A program made the position numbers and the translations under genes. A stretch of DNA of 13,474 nucleotides from Candidatus Saccharibacteria bacterium UBA6575 (GTDB lineage Bacteria; Patescibacteriota; Saccharimonadia; Saccharimonadales; Saccharimonadaceae). The DNA lies in assembly GCA_002434005.1 (NCBI GenBank), contig DJJF01000044.1, positions 291 to 13,764 of the forward strand, written 5' to 3'. Shown one piece after another: positions 4,873 to 12,358 of this stretch; the stretch's first letter is position 1, and the number at the start of each line of letters is the position of its first letter. The notes under the pieces are model-generated. The model was not told the origin of the DNA, did no database searches, and worked only from the letters and a program-made list of their open reading frames with translations.

Positions 4873-6054
4873 TTACTTAGTAATCGCAGTTACGACACCT
4901 GCGCCAACGGTCTTACCACCTTCACGAATAGCGAAGTTAAGACCTTGCTCCATAGCGATAGGAGCGAGTAGCTTTACCTTAAAGGTAACAGTGTCACCTG
5001 GCATAACCATTTCTTTGTCAGCTGGAAGTTCGACTTCACCAGTAACGTCAGTCGTACGGAAGTAGAACTGTGGCTTGTAACCCTTAGCGAATGGAGTGTG
5101 GCGACCGCCTTCTTCCTTCTTCAGGATGTAAACCTCTGCGTCAAATTCGGTGTGTGGAGTGATTGAACCTGGCTTAGCGATAACCTGACCACGCTCAATT
5201 TGCTCACGCTCAATACCACGAAGTAGTAGACCAGCGTTGTCACCAGCTTGACCTTGGTCAAGGTTCTTCTTAAAGGCTTCAATACCGGTAACGGTAGAAG
5301 TTTGAGTTGCCTTCACACCAACGATCTCAACAGCTTCGTTCAATTTAATGACACCTTGTTCGATACGACCAGTTGCTACCGTACCACGACCCTTGATCGA
5401 GAATACGTCTTCAATTGGCATAAGGAATGGCTTGTCCATGTCGCGTGGTGGTTCTGGTACGTAGTCGTCAAGCGCTTGAACCAGTTCCATAATCGCGCCT
5501 TCGTACGCTTCGTCACCTTCTAGGGCCTTGGTAGCAGAACCCTTGATGATTGGAGCGTCTTCGTCGAAGCCGTTCTTCGCAAGTAGTTCGCGGATGTCCA
5601 TTTCTACGAGTTCAACAAGTTCAGGATCAGCAATGTCCATCTTGTTGAGGAACACAACGATTTTAGGCACACCAACCTGCTTCGCAAGTAGTACGTGCTC
5701 ACGAGTCTGTGGCAATGGACCGTCAGTTGCAGCAACTACAAGAATTGCACCATCAACCTGAGCAGCACCAGTAATCATGTTCTTTACGTAGTCTGCGTGT
5801 CCTGGCATGTCCACGTGAGCGTAGTGACGCTTTTCAGACTCGTATTCCTGGTGAGAAGAAGCAATGGTGATACCACGAGCCTTTTCTTCAGGAGCATTGT
5901 CGATGTCGTCGTAATTACGTGGCTGGTTAACTGGGCTAGGTAGCTTCTTTGCCAGAACGTGCGTAATAGCAGCGGTTAGAGTTGTCTTACCGTGGTCAAC
6001 GTGACCCATGGTACCAACGTTGACGTGCGGCTTGCTTCGATCGAAATCGGCCAT
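4873..6054 (-). CDS. tuf: elongation factor Tu
   Basis: EF-Tu delivers aminoacyl-tRNA to the ribosome using GTP. The 393-residue protein has the P-loop GHVDHGKT (17-24), the switch I region EEKARGITI, the switch II motif DMPGHADY, NKMD for guanine binding and GSA, then two intact beta-barrel domains ending in GKTVGAGVVTAITK. Length is normal. It has no cysteine: the three Cys positions of E. coli EF-Tu read Met (DMPGH), Met (NKMD) and Val (STVTG). The ATG has AAGGAG 11 bases upstream and its own TATAAT promoter. A strong terminator follows. The ancestral neighbours fusA and rpsJ are on the same strand, but separated from it by the oxidase cluster and by an orphan gene respectively. Confidence 0.98.
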   Translation of the reverse strand: MADFDRSKPHVNVGTMGHVDHGKTTLTAAITHVLAKKLPSPVNQPRNYDDIDNAPEEKARGITIASSHQEYESEKRHYAHVDMPGHADYVKNMITGAAQVDGAILVVAATDGPLPQTREHVLLAKQVGVPKIVVFLNKMDIADPELVELVEMDIRELLAKNGFDEDAPIIKGSATKALEGDEAYEGAIMELVQALDDYVPEPPRDMDKPFLMPIEDVFSIKGRGTVATGRIEQGVIKLNEAVEIVGVKATQTSTVTGIEAFKKNLDQGQAGDNAGLLLRGIEREQIERGQVIAKPGSITPHTEFDAEVYILKKEEGGRHTPFAKGYKPQFYFRTTDVTGEVELPADKEMVMPGDTVTFKVKLLAPIAMEQGLNFAIREGGKTVGAGVVTAITK

Positions 6055-6125
6055 TGAGGTTATTTCTCCTTTAATTAGTTATTAGCTAGCGGCAATCAAT
6101 AAAGACCTCGCAGCGTATAGGTCAT

Positions 6126-6154
6126 ATTATACATAGACATCAGGGGTTAGTAAA
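6126..6154 (-). promoter_or_regulatory. tuf promoter
   Basis: On the minus strand TTTACT (6154-6149) and a consensus TATAAT (6131-6126) are spaced by 17 bases. The predicted start near 6119 gives a leader of about 65 nt. No terminator is seen between ndh and this promoter, so read-through from the respiratory genes is also possible. Confidence 0.75.
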
Positions 6155-6169
6155 GCGCAATGATGTATT

Positions 6170-7342
6170 TTATGACTCTATTGTTTCGGGCATACGCAGC
6201 TGCTTCTTGCTTTGCGCACGCCAAGCCTTCATTGCCCAGCCAATCGGCAGCACATCGTGATATCCAATCACATCTGCAAATGAGCGAAGTATGGCAGCCG
6301 GCCAGCCATAAAAACGAAGCCTACCCCACTCAAATAGCGCCCAGTTCTCACCAATCGGTATGACACACGGCGGCAGCTTAACTTTATATGGTGAAGTGTT
6401 ACCCTTTAGGTGCTTGGCGACAAAGATTGCATCGTGAAGTGCTGTTTGTGCCAACCCGGCATAGGGAGTATCGGCGTTGTCACCGATCACGTACACATGA
6501 TCGCTCGAGCGCATGAATTTATCGACTTTTACCTTGCCTCGCTCATTCATCTCGAACTGGGATTCATTGGCTTTGAAGAATGGCGCATTGGCAACCCCTG
6601 AAGTCCATATGACGGTTTGCGTCGTAAGTGGGCGCCCGTTCACAATCAATGCATCGGCAGTCTGACGCTCAACTTTCTTATTTACTTCTACATGAACACC
6701 GAGCGACCTAAGCCTACGAAATGCTTTTTTACTGGTTGCTTCAGATAGTCGCGGTAATACACGCGGGGCAGCCTCAATAAGATTAATTGTGACGCGCTTT
6801 TTCTTAATACCAAATTCTTTTCGGAGTGAACGTACATAGTGGCCGAGCGCACCGGCGAGTTCAACCCCAGTTGGACCGGCACCAATGATCACGTAGTGCT
6901 TTTCGTCGTCACTACCGTCGCTCATTTCTTTCCATAAATGCTCTTGCAACCGGAGGATTTCTTTTTGCGATTTAATGCCGTATGCAAACGTATCGAGTCC
7001 CTCAATACCGAAATAGGTCGTAACGCTGCCGAGTGCCAACACCGCAGTATCATAATGATACGATTTGCTACCGTTAAGTAGCTGCGCTGATGTATCGATC
7101 GAAGTGATTGTGTCATTCACAACTTGAATATTTGGGTGATGACCAACCATTGCATGAAGCGGTACGAACGACTCGCGGTGGTCATGCCCAGTTGCGGTTG
7201 AAAACAATGCAGGATAGTACTGGAAATGATCTTTGTCCGAGATTAATGTAATGCGGTTTGCAGGATCGTGTGCAAGTTCGAGTGCAGTCTTCACTCCTCC
7301 AAAACCACCACCCACTATTGTCACATCCAAACTTTTCTTCAT
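6170..7342 (-). CDS. ndh: type II NADH:quinone oxidoreductase (NDH-2)
   Basis: NDH-2 is a peripheral membrane flavoprotein that oxidises NADH and reduces quinone without pumping protons. The 390-residue protein has an FAD Rossmann motif GGGFGG (11-16), a second dinucleotide motif GAGPTGVELAG (154-164) with Glu190 at the end of the next strand, as expected for NADH, and VYVIGDNAD (283-291) closing the FAD site. The C-terminal 60 residues include an amphipathic, Trp-rich segment suited to membrane attachment. The quinone-site motif AQxAxQ reads AQTALH (298-303), so its last Gln is His. No redox Cys pair is present, arguing against sulfide:quinone reductase. It follows cyoE by 41 bases on the same strand, so quinol producer and consumer are probably co-expressed. 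GAGGGA lies about 14 bases upstream of the ATG, a long spacing. Confidence 0.88.
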   Translation of the reverse strand: MKKSLDVTIVGGGFGGVKTALELAHDPANRITLISDKDHFQYYPALFSTATGHDHRESFVPLHAMVGHHPNIQVVNDTITSIDTSAQLLNGSKSYHYDTAVLALGSVTTYFGIEGLDTFAYGIKSQKEILRLQEHLWKEMSDGSDDEKHYVIIGAGPTGVELAGALGHYVRSLRKEFGIKKKRVTINLIEAAPRVLPRLSEATSKKAFRRLRSLGVHVEVNKKVERQTADALIVNGRPLTTQTVIWTSGVANAPFFKANESQFEMNERGKVKVDKFMRSSDHVYVIGDNADTPYAGLAQTALHDAIFVAKHLKGNTSPYKVKLPPCVIPIGENWALFEWGRLRFYGWPAAILRSFADVIGYHDVLPIGWAMKAWRAQSKKQLRMPETIES

Positions 7343-7375
7343 ATTTATATCATTCTTCCCTCTTAAATTGCTTTC

Positions 7376-7403
7376 ATTGTACCCTATACCGCTGGCGGAA
7401 CAA
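7376..7403 (-). promoter_or_regulatory. possible internal promoter before ndh
   Basis: On the minus strand TTGTTC (7403-7398) and TACAAT (7381-7376) are spaced by 16 bases, overlapping the end of cyoE. It could give ndh some independent expression. The match is modest and may be chance. Confidence 0.25.
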
Positions 7404-8250
7404 ATACGTTCAGAATCGATGCGATAACGAACACCAAACTCAGCACAAGCGATGCACCAAATATACCCCTAGCCCATTTTGATTCGTTCGTATCAGGCGT
7501 TCGCTTGAATACGCTCATCCAGTAGGCCGATCCGGCGAGTAGCAACAATCCGGAGGGCGGCCCAACAACCTGGAATGTTATAAGACCGACAATTGTAAGC
7601 AGGTATAGACACATATACATGAGAATATGCCTGCGCACTACATTGAATGGCTTAACGACTGCCAATACCGGTACACCAGCCTTGGCATATTCTTTTTTGC
7701 GAAATACCGATATTGCGTAAAAATGTGGCATCTGCCAAGTGAATATCACAAGGAATATGAGAATAGCAGCAAGCGATACTTCCCCACTGACCGCAACGTA
7801 TCCCGCCATAGCGGGTAATGCACCAGGTATCGCACCCACCAAAGTACTGTGCACTGTGTTTCGCTTGGCCCAGCCATATATAAAAACATAAAAAATATAG
7901 GCGACCGCGCCGATTAAAACTACCCAAACATTCGTATATGCTGCAAGTACAAAAAATCCAAGAATGAGAAGAATAGCCATGAATGCCATACCTACATGTA
8001 CCGGGATCGAACCTGTCACCGATGCACGAGATTTGGTTCGATCCATTCGAGCATCCATTTTTCGGTCCATGTAGTTATTCGCCACACACGCCGATGCAAT
8101 GACTAAGCATGTTCCCACGAGTACTCCGAGGACTGGGTTCCACATGATGCCCGCGGTTGAAGCAAATAAGGCGCCTGCCAGCGTATGAAGGGCATTGCCC
8201 CGAATAATTCCGGGCTTCGTAAGAGTATAGAGGTCTTTAAAGTAGCCCAT
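7384..8250 (-). CDS. cyoE: protoheme IX farnesyltransferase (heme O synthase)
   Basis: CyoE is an integral membrane UbiA-family prenyltransferase that adds farnesyl to heme B, making the heme O of bo3 oxidases. The 288-residue protein carries the Asp-rich active-site motif NNYMDRKMDARMDRT (about 58-72), and the conserved YGWAKRNT with IPGALPAMAGY. Eight to nine hydrophobic helices span the rest. Length is close to the usual 280-300. Its ATG overlaps the cyoD stop by one base, with AAGGA a few bases upstream. It needs heme B and farnesyl diphosphate. No genes for either are in the window, and heme synthesis is generally missing from known CPR genomes, so an outside supply of heme is likely. 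Confidence 0.95.
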   Translation of the reverse strand: MGYFKDLYTLTKPGIIRGNALHTLAGALFASTAGIMWNPVLGVLVGTCLVIASACVANNYMDRKMDARMDRTKSRASVTGSIPVHVGMAFMAILLILGFFVLAAYTNVWVVLIGAVAYIFYVFIYGWAKRNTVHSTLVGAIPGALPAMAGYVAVSGEVSLAAILIFLVIFTWQMPHFYAISVFRKKEYAKAGVPVLAVVKPFNVVRRHILMYMCLYLLTIVGLITFQVVGPPSGLLLLAGSAYWMSVFKRTPDTNESKWARGIFGASLVLSLVFVIASILNVFVPPAV

Positions 8251-8615
8251 TAGAATCCTTTTTTATTCTGTTCTTTCATGTATTCATTCATCGCTTCACC
8301 GCTCATACCCATGCGGTAGTCTAAATTCTGCATGATCCACAGAGAACCTATGACGATTACCAGCATCATGAGTATGGTAAAGCCGAATGTTACAGACCGA
8401 TCACGTGAGTGGCCCGTAATCCGTAGATGTAAAAAGCATACGAGTTGCACAGCTAGCTGTACTGCAGCGAAGATTAGAACAACAATCATAGTTGCGTGCG
8501 CCGATGTGAAAATATGAGCCGTTACCAGTAGGTAGCTCGCCACACTAAGTAGCAGTGCCGAAGCGAAGCCGATGACGTATCTAACGACCAGTGTGCTGAA
8601 CGAATCTTGACTCAT
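8250..8615 (-). CDS. cyoD: cytochrome bo3 quinol oxidase subunit IV
   Basis: This small subunit helps assemble the CuB site in bo3-type oxidases. The 121-residue protein has three membrane helices (about 12-32, 42-62, 75-95) and the family motifs VQLVCFLHL (after helix 2) and GSLWIMQNLDYRMGM (end of helix 3). It has a C-terminal extension of about 15 residues beyond the E. coli protein (EAMNEYMKEQNKKGF). Its start overlaps the end of cyoC by 4 bases (ATGA) behind a GGGGG ribosome-binding site, and its TAA overlaps the cyoE ATG. Confidence 0.92.
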   Translation of the reverse strand: MSQDSFSTLVVRYVIGFASALLLSVASYLLVTAHIFTSAHATMIVVLIFAAVQLAVQLVCFLHLRITGHSRDRSVTFGFTILMMLVIVIGSLWIMQNLDYRMGMSGEAMNEYMKEQNKKGF

Positions 8616-9199
8616 AACGCAGCCCCCAGGTAGACAATACTAAATATGAATATCCATACGAGGTCGAGGAAGTGCCAGAACAGCGAGAATAGCGTTAATT
8701 TACGCATGGAATCGTCTGTGCGGCCAAACTTGAGTACATAAGTGAGCATTGCACTGCCCCAGATTAATCCAATGAAAATGTGCAACCCATGCGTCGCGAC
8801 AAGGGTGAAGAATCCACTCAAGAATGCGCTTACCTGCCATGTATGACCTTCATGAACTAGCTCGGTGAACTCGCTTAATTCTAAGACAAGGAATGTCGCT
8901 CCAAGTAGAAGAGTGAATATAAGCGAAGCGATAGAAAGTGTCTTCTTACCAAATCGGAGTGCTAAGACAGCAATGCCGCATGTGAAGCTACTGGCGAGCA
9001 GAACGATTGTTTCGATAAGAGCGTAGCTTGGGTCGAGTAGCTCCGCTGCAGTCGGTCCATCGGCATTGTTTGGTCGCAGTATCATATACGTTGCAAAGAG
9101 ACTCGCGAACAAAATGATATCCGTCATAAGGTACAACCAGAATCCGAATTCAGCCTTATCGTATTTTTCAATCACATGTTTCGTAGATCGTTGACTCAT
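8612..9199 (-). CDS. cyoC: cytochrome bo3 quinol oxidase subunit III
   Basis: Subunit III is a five-helix membrane subunit that stabilises the catalytic core and oxygen access. The 195-residue protein has FGFWLYLMTDIILFASLFATY (helix 1), THGLHIFIGLIW (about 134-145) and FWHFLDLVWIFIFSIVYL at the C-terminus, all typical. It has the five-helix form, not the seven-helix aa3 form. It overlaps cyoB by 4 bases (ATGA) and has GAGGG upstream inside cyoB. Length is similar to the E. coli protein (204). Confidence 0.95.
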   Translation of the reverse strand: MSQRSTKHVIEKYDKAEFGFWLYLMTDIILFASLFATYMILRPNNADGPTAAELLDPSYALIETIVLLASSFTCGIAVLALRFGKKTLSIASLIFTLLLGATFLVLELSEFTELVHEGHTWQVSAFLSGFFTLVATHGLHIFIGLIWGSAMLTYVLKFGRTDDSMRKLTLFSLFWHFLDLVWIFIFSIVYLGAAL

Positions 9200-11175
9200 T
9201 TCATTGCCCTCGCAGATTCGTGGAACAGTTCATTGGCACTGACATGATACTCGCTATCCTGAATGCTAAGTGTGCGCTGCAATACTATAGCGATAATGGC
9301 AATGATGCAAAGTAGCGCTAGCCACCATAGGTGCCAGATAATGCCGAAACCGAATATACCCGCAATAACTCCGATATATACACCGATGCCTGTATTTTTA
9401 GGTAGCCAAATGTCTTTAAATTCTTTTTGCTTAATTCCGGTCTTACCAGCCTGTTTCATATGCCACCAATCATCTCTGCGTGTAACGCGTGGGATAACCG
9501 CAAAGTTGTAATGAGGCGCAGGCGAAGGCACCGACCATTCGAGTGTTCTACCGTCCCATGGGTCCCCATTATCGTCACGAAGTTCTTTTCGCTTCCATAC
9601 GCTGTAGGCGAGTTGCAGTAAGAATAACCCTATGCCTCCTGCGATGACGAGCACTCCGATCCCACTGGTAATAAATAGTGGCTGCCAGGTTGGATCACTG
9701 TAGCTATCGAGACGTCGAACAGCTCCCATAAGACCAAGAATGTATAGAGGAATAAATGCGAGAATAAATCCGACCTGCCAAAGGATCGCTGACCATCGCC
9801 CTAATCCGTCGTGCAATTTAAATCCAAATATCTTTGGGAACCAGTGTGTAATACCCGCGAAAAATCCGAACACCACGCCGCCAATAATGACGTTATGGAA
9901 ATGAGCCACCAGGAACATAGTGTTATGTACCTGGAAATCAAGTGCAGGTACAGCCATAAGCACACCCGATACTCCACCAAGTGTGAAGGTAACCACGAAT
10001 GCTAAGAACCAGACCATTGGTGCCTTGAACTCAATGCGCCCTTTATACATAGTAAACAGCCAGTTGAAGATTTTTACCCCTGTTGGAATCGCAATAACCA
10101 TCGTCATAATGCCAAAGAACGCGTTCACGTTTGCACCCGCTCCCATGGTGAAGAAATGATGCTGCCAAACGATAAATGAAAGGAACATAATTGCAATCAA
10201 CGCATACACCATAGTTTTGTATCCAAATAGTTTTTTCTTTGAGTACGTCGCTACAACTTCAGAGAACACTCCGAATGCCGGTATCACTAGAATATACACT
10301 TCCGGGTGGCCCCATGCCCAAATAAGATTAATGTAGAGCATTGGGTTACCACCTGCGTCTGAGGTAAAGAAGTGCATGCCCATTGTTCGATCGAGACCAA
10401 GTAGCGCCAGTGTTACGGTGAGAATCGGAAACGCTAGCATGATCAGCACGCTCGTTACCAGAACGCTCCAGGAAAATACTGGCATCTTCCACAAGGTCAT
10501 ACCTGGAGCACGATGCTTAATGATTGTCGTGAAGAAATTAATTCCCGACAGAAGACTTCCGATACCGGCTATCTGCAGTGACCATATCCAGTAATCAACG
10601 CCTGGTCCCGGGTTGTACTCAAGCCCCGTCAACGGTGGGTACCCTAGCCATCCTCCGTTTGAGAAGCCACCGAAAACGAGAGACAGGTTTATCAGCACCA
10701 TACCGGCTATAAAGAGCCACAAGCTGATCGAGTTCATCATCGGAAACGCCATGTCGCGTGCACCAATCATGAGCGGTAGCACACAGTTAATGAGTCCGAA
10801 CGCTAGACCCATAGCCACGAAAAATATCATTATCGTGCCGTGTGCCGTAAATACTTGCTGGAATGTATCTGTTGTGAATGGTCCCTCGGCACCGTTCACG
10901 GCGAGCGCCGTTTGCAATCTCAACATCGCTGCGTCCGCCACACCACGTAGTAGCATAACGATTGCGACGATCATATACATGACCCCGATCTTCTTTGCAT
11001 CCAGACTTGTCAGCCAATTTTCCCAAAGCCAGCGCCACCGCTTTAGGTACGTGATCAATGCAACCAGTCCAAGGACTGTGAGAGGCATGCCGATAGCCGC
11101 TCCAATTGTGACTGGATCTTTCGGGAAGTACTCAAGCGACAAACGCCCTACCAGAAAGTCGAATAGTTCGCTCAT
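9196..11175 (-). CDS. cyoB: cytochrome bo3 quinol oxidase subunit I
   Basis: This is the catalytic proton-pumping subunit (heme-copper oxidase family A1), which reduces O2 to water. The 659-residue protein aligns without gaps to E. coli CyoB through the core, with an offset of 6. Low-spin heme ligands are His112 and His427, and the binuclear heme ligand is His425. CuB ligands are His290, His339 and His340, with the cross-linked Tyr294. The D channel (Asp141, Asn130, Asn148, Glu292) and K channel (Lys368) are complete, so pumping should be retained. In the quinone site Arg77, Asp81 and Gln107 match E. coli Arg71, Asp75 and Gln101, but the His98 equivalent is Thr104. The long C-terminal part with GDPWDGRTLEW is bo3-specific. 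It overlaps cyoA by 4 bases, with GGAGGG upstream. Confidence 0.97.
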   Translation of the reverse strand: MSELFDFLVGRLSLEYFPKDPVTIGAAIGMPLTVLGLVALITYLKRWRWLWENWLTSLDAKKIGVMYMIVAIVMLLRGVADAAMLRLQTALAVNGAEGPFTTDTFQQVFTAHGTIMIFFVAMGLAFGLINCVLPLMIGARDMAFPMMNSISLWLFIAGMVLINLSLVFGGFSNGGWLGYPPLTGLEYNPGPGVDYWIWSLQIAGIGSLLSGINFFTTIIKHRAPGMTLWKMPVFSWSVLVTSVLIMLAFPILTVTLALLGLDRTMGMHFFTSDAGGNPMLYINLIWAWGHPEVYILVIPAFGVFSEVVATYSKKKLFGYKTMVYALIAIMFLSFIVWQHHFFTMGAGANVNAFFGIMTMVIAIPTGVKIFNWLFTMYKGRIEFKAPMVWFLAFVVTFTLGGVSGVLMAVPALDFQVHNTMFLVAHFHNVIIGGVVFGFFAGITHWFPKIFGFKLHDGLGRWSAILWQVGFILAFIPLYILGLMGAVRRLDSYSDPTWQPLFITSGIGVLVIAGGIGLFLLQLAYSVWKRKELRDDNGDPWDGRTLEWSVPSPAPHYNFAVIPRVTRRDDWWHMKQAGKTGIKQKEFKDIWLPKNTGIGVYIGVIAGIFGFGIIWHLWWLALLCIIAIIAIVLQRTLSIQDSEYHVSANELFHESARAMK

Positions 11176-12047
11176 GATGCACCCTCCATGTGGTGCGAAT
11201 GACCATATTTGTTCATGATTGTATTAAACAGCTTCGAATTCGTAACTTCGTACGTTTTTTCAGCTGTCACACTCTCCGGTTGTTCAAGTGATTCGTATTG
11301 TTTCATATTCATTTTTTCAGGAGATGCACTCGCTTGTATAGCCCAAGCACCGAAGTCCGTTTGACTAATCACCTTTGTCCTAAAAGTCATCTTAGCATAA
11401 CCTTCGCCGTTAATATTGGTTGTGTAGCCGGTATATTCGCCAAGTTTATTCGCCTTGAGATTTAATTGTGACTGCATCCCGTTCATCGCATAGACCTGTG
11501 AACCCAACGACGGTATCCAGAAGGCACTCATAGGCGCATCGGCAGTCATCGAGAACTTGATTGGTCTGTCTACTGGTAGCGGTAAGTAGTTTAGGGTTGC
11601 AACTTGCTGCTCTGGATAAATAAATAGCCACTTCCAGCGTAAGGCGACTACCTGCACTTCAAGTGGCTCTCCACCTGATAGAGGCTTGTACGGATCGAGG
11701 CTATGACTTGTCGTGTATGTGAGAACTCCGAGTACGCCAATAATGGCAATTGGTATTCCCCACCATAACCCTTCTAGAATCTTACTTTCGCCCCAATCTG
11801 GTCGATAATCGGCTTTTACGTTTCGAGCTCTGTATCGCACAGAAAAATAAACAAGCATAGTAAAAACTGGCACAACTACCAATGCACTGAGAAAGAGCGC
11901 AAACATGAGAATACCGTGCTGAGCAGTTGCAACCTCTCCCGTAGGCTGCAAGACATCAATTTGTCTGGTGCTCGCAAGAAACCAAAACCATGCGACAATG
12001 CTGATCGCGACCAGGACAGCTGCAACAATACTCACGACCCGCTTCAT
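11172..12047 (-). CDS. cyoA: cytochrome bo3 quinol oxidase subunit II
   Basis: Subunit II of a quinol oxidase keeps the cupredoxin fold but has no CuA. The 291-residue protein has hydrophobic segments at 5-26, 46-70 and 92-112, then the outer domain with LRWKWLFIYPEQ (136-147) and FWIPSLGSQVYAMNGMQ (176-192). The Cys and His ligands of CuA are absent, as in E. coli CyoA. The C-terminal KLFNTIMNKYGHSHHM matches the CyoA tail. E. coli CyoA is a lipoprotein, but here there is no lipobox Cys near the N-terminus, so the first segment is probably an uncleaved helix or a plain signal peptide. It is the first gene of cyoABCDE. No Shine-Dalgarno is seen, and the promoter -10 box ends 10 bases before the ATG. 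Confidence 0.95.
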   Translation of the reverse strand: MKRVVSIVAAVLVAISIVAWFWFLASTRQIDVLQPTGEVATAQHGILMFALFLSALVVVPVFTMLVYFSVRYRARNVKADYRPDWGESKILEGLWWGIPIAIIGVLGVLTYTTSHSLDPYKPLSGGEPLEVQVVALRWKWLFIYPEQQVATLNYLPLPVDRPIKFSMTADAPMSAFWIPSLGSQVYAMNGMQSQLNLKANKLGEYTGYTTNINGEGYAKMTFRTKVISQTDFGAWAIQASASPEKMNMKQYESLEQPESVTAEKTYEVTNSKLFNTIMNKYGHSHHMEGAS

Positions 12048-12057
12048 ATGTGTCTAC

Positions 12058-12086
12058 ATGATATCGCTAATGGTTATGCGTGACAA
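12058..12086 (-). promoter_or_regulatory. cyoA promoter, near-leaderless transcript
   Basis: On the minus strand TTGTCA (12086-12081) and TATCAT (12063-12058) are spaced by exactly 17 bases, each matching 5 of 6 consensus bases. The ATG starts 10 bases after the -10 box, leaving a leader of about 3-4 nt. The -35 box lies only 9 bases after the stop of the pilin-like gene, with no terminator between. Confidence 0.65.
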
Positions 12087-12095
12087 GCTATGCAG

Positions 12096-12356
12096 CTAGA
12101 GGCTGGCTTGCGATTCTGCCTCAGCCGCATCTGCATCGTCGAAATCGAGTTCACTAAGAGCCTTTTCTGCCTGCTCAAGATCGGCTTTGGTGGTAATAAC
12201 CTCTACGGTCTTACCCGATGATAGTGAGGAAGACTGCGCGGTCACATCTGCTTTGGTGAAGGCTTTCCAGCCAACATATCCAACGCCTGCGAGTAGCAGT
12301 ACGACGCCAAGAAGGATAAATCCTTCTACGACTGAGAATCCGTTTGGGCGCTTCAT
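12096..12356 (-). CDS. type IV pilin-like small protein
   Basis: The 86-residue protein starts MKRPNG/FSVVE, a type III (prepilin) signal: a short basic leader ending in Gly6, then Phe with Glu at +5, and a hydrophobic helix (about 13-33). Prepilin peptidase would cut after Gly6. The mature protein is only about 80 residues, with a Ser/Thr-rich linker and an acidic C-terminus (ALSELDFDDADAAEAE), too short for the usual globular pilin head, so a minor pilin or membrane-anchored pseudopilin is more likely. It follows the coiled-coil gene after two bases. Saccharibacteria are known to carry type IV pilus genes. No other pilus gene lies in this window. The class is clear from the signal, but the function is inferred. 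Confidence 0.75.
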   Translation of the reverse strand: MKRPNGFSVVEGFILLGVVLLLAGVGYVGWKAFTKADVTAQSSSLSSGKTVEVITTKADLEQAEKALSELDFDDADAAEAESQASL

Positions 12357-12358
12357 GA

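Noticed and set aside
6170..7342. ndh considered as sulfide:quinone oxidoreductase or ferredoxin reductase
   Set aside because: The redox-active Cys pair of SQR is missing (only one Cys, near residue 326), and the NADH-type Rossmann with Glu190 and the cyo context favour NDH-2.
10613..11218. 201-codon open frame on the plus strand opposite cyoB and the end of cyoA
   Set aside because: It lies entirely against highly conserved cyoB/cyoA coding sequence, has low-complexity composition typical of antisense frames, and no ribosome-binding site or family resemblance was seen.
11172..12047. Subunit II considered as a cytochrome c oxidase (CuA-type)
   Set aside because: The CuA Cys and His ligands are absent and the C-terminal tail matches CyoA, so it is a quinol oxidase subunit.
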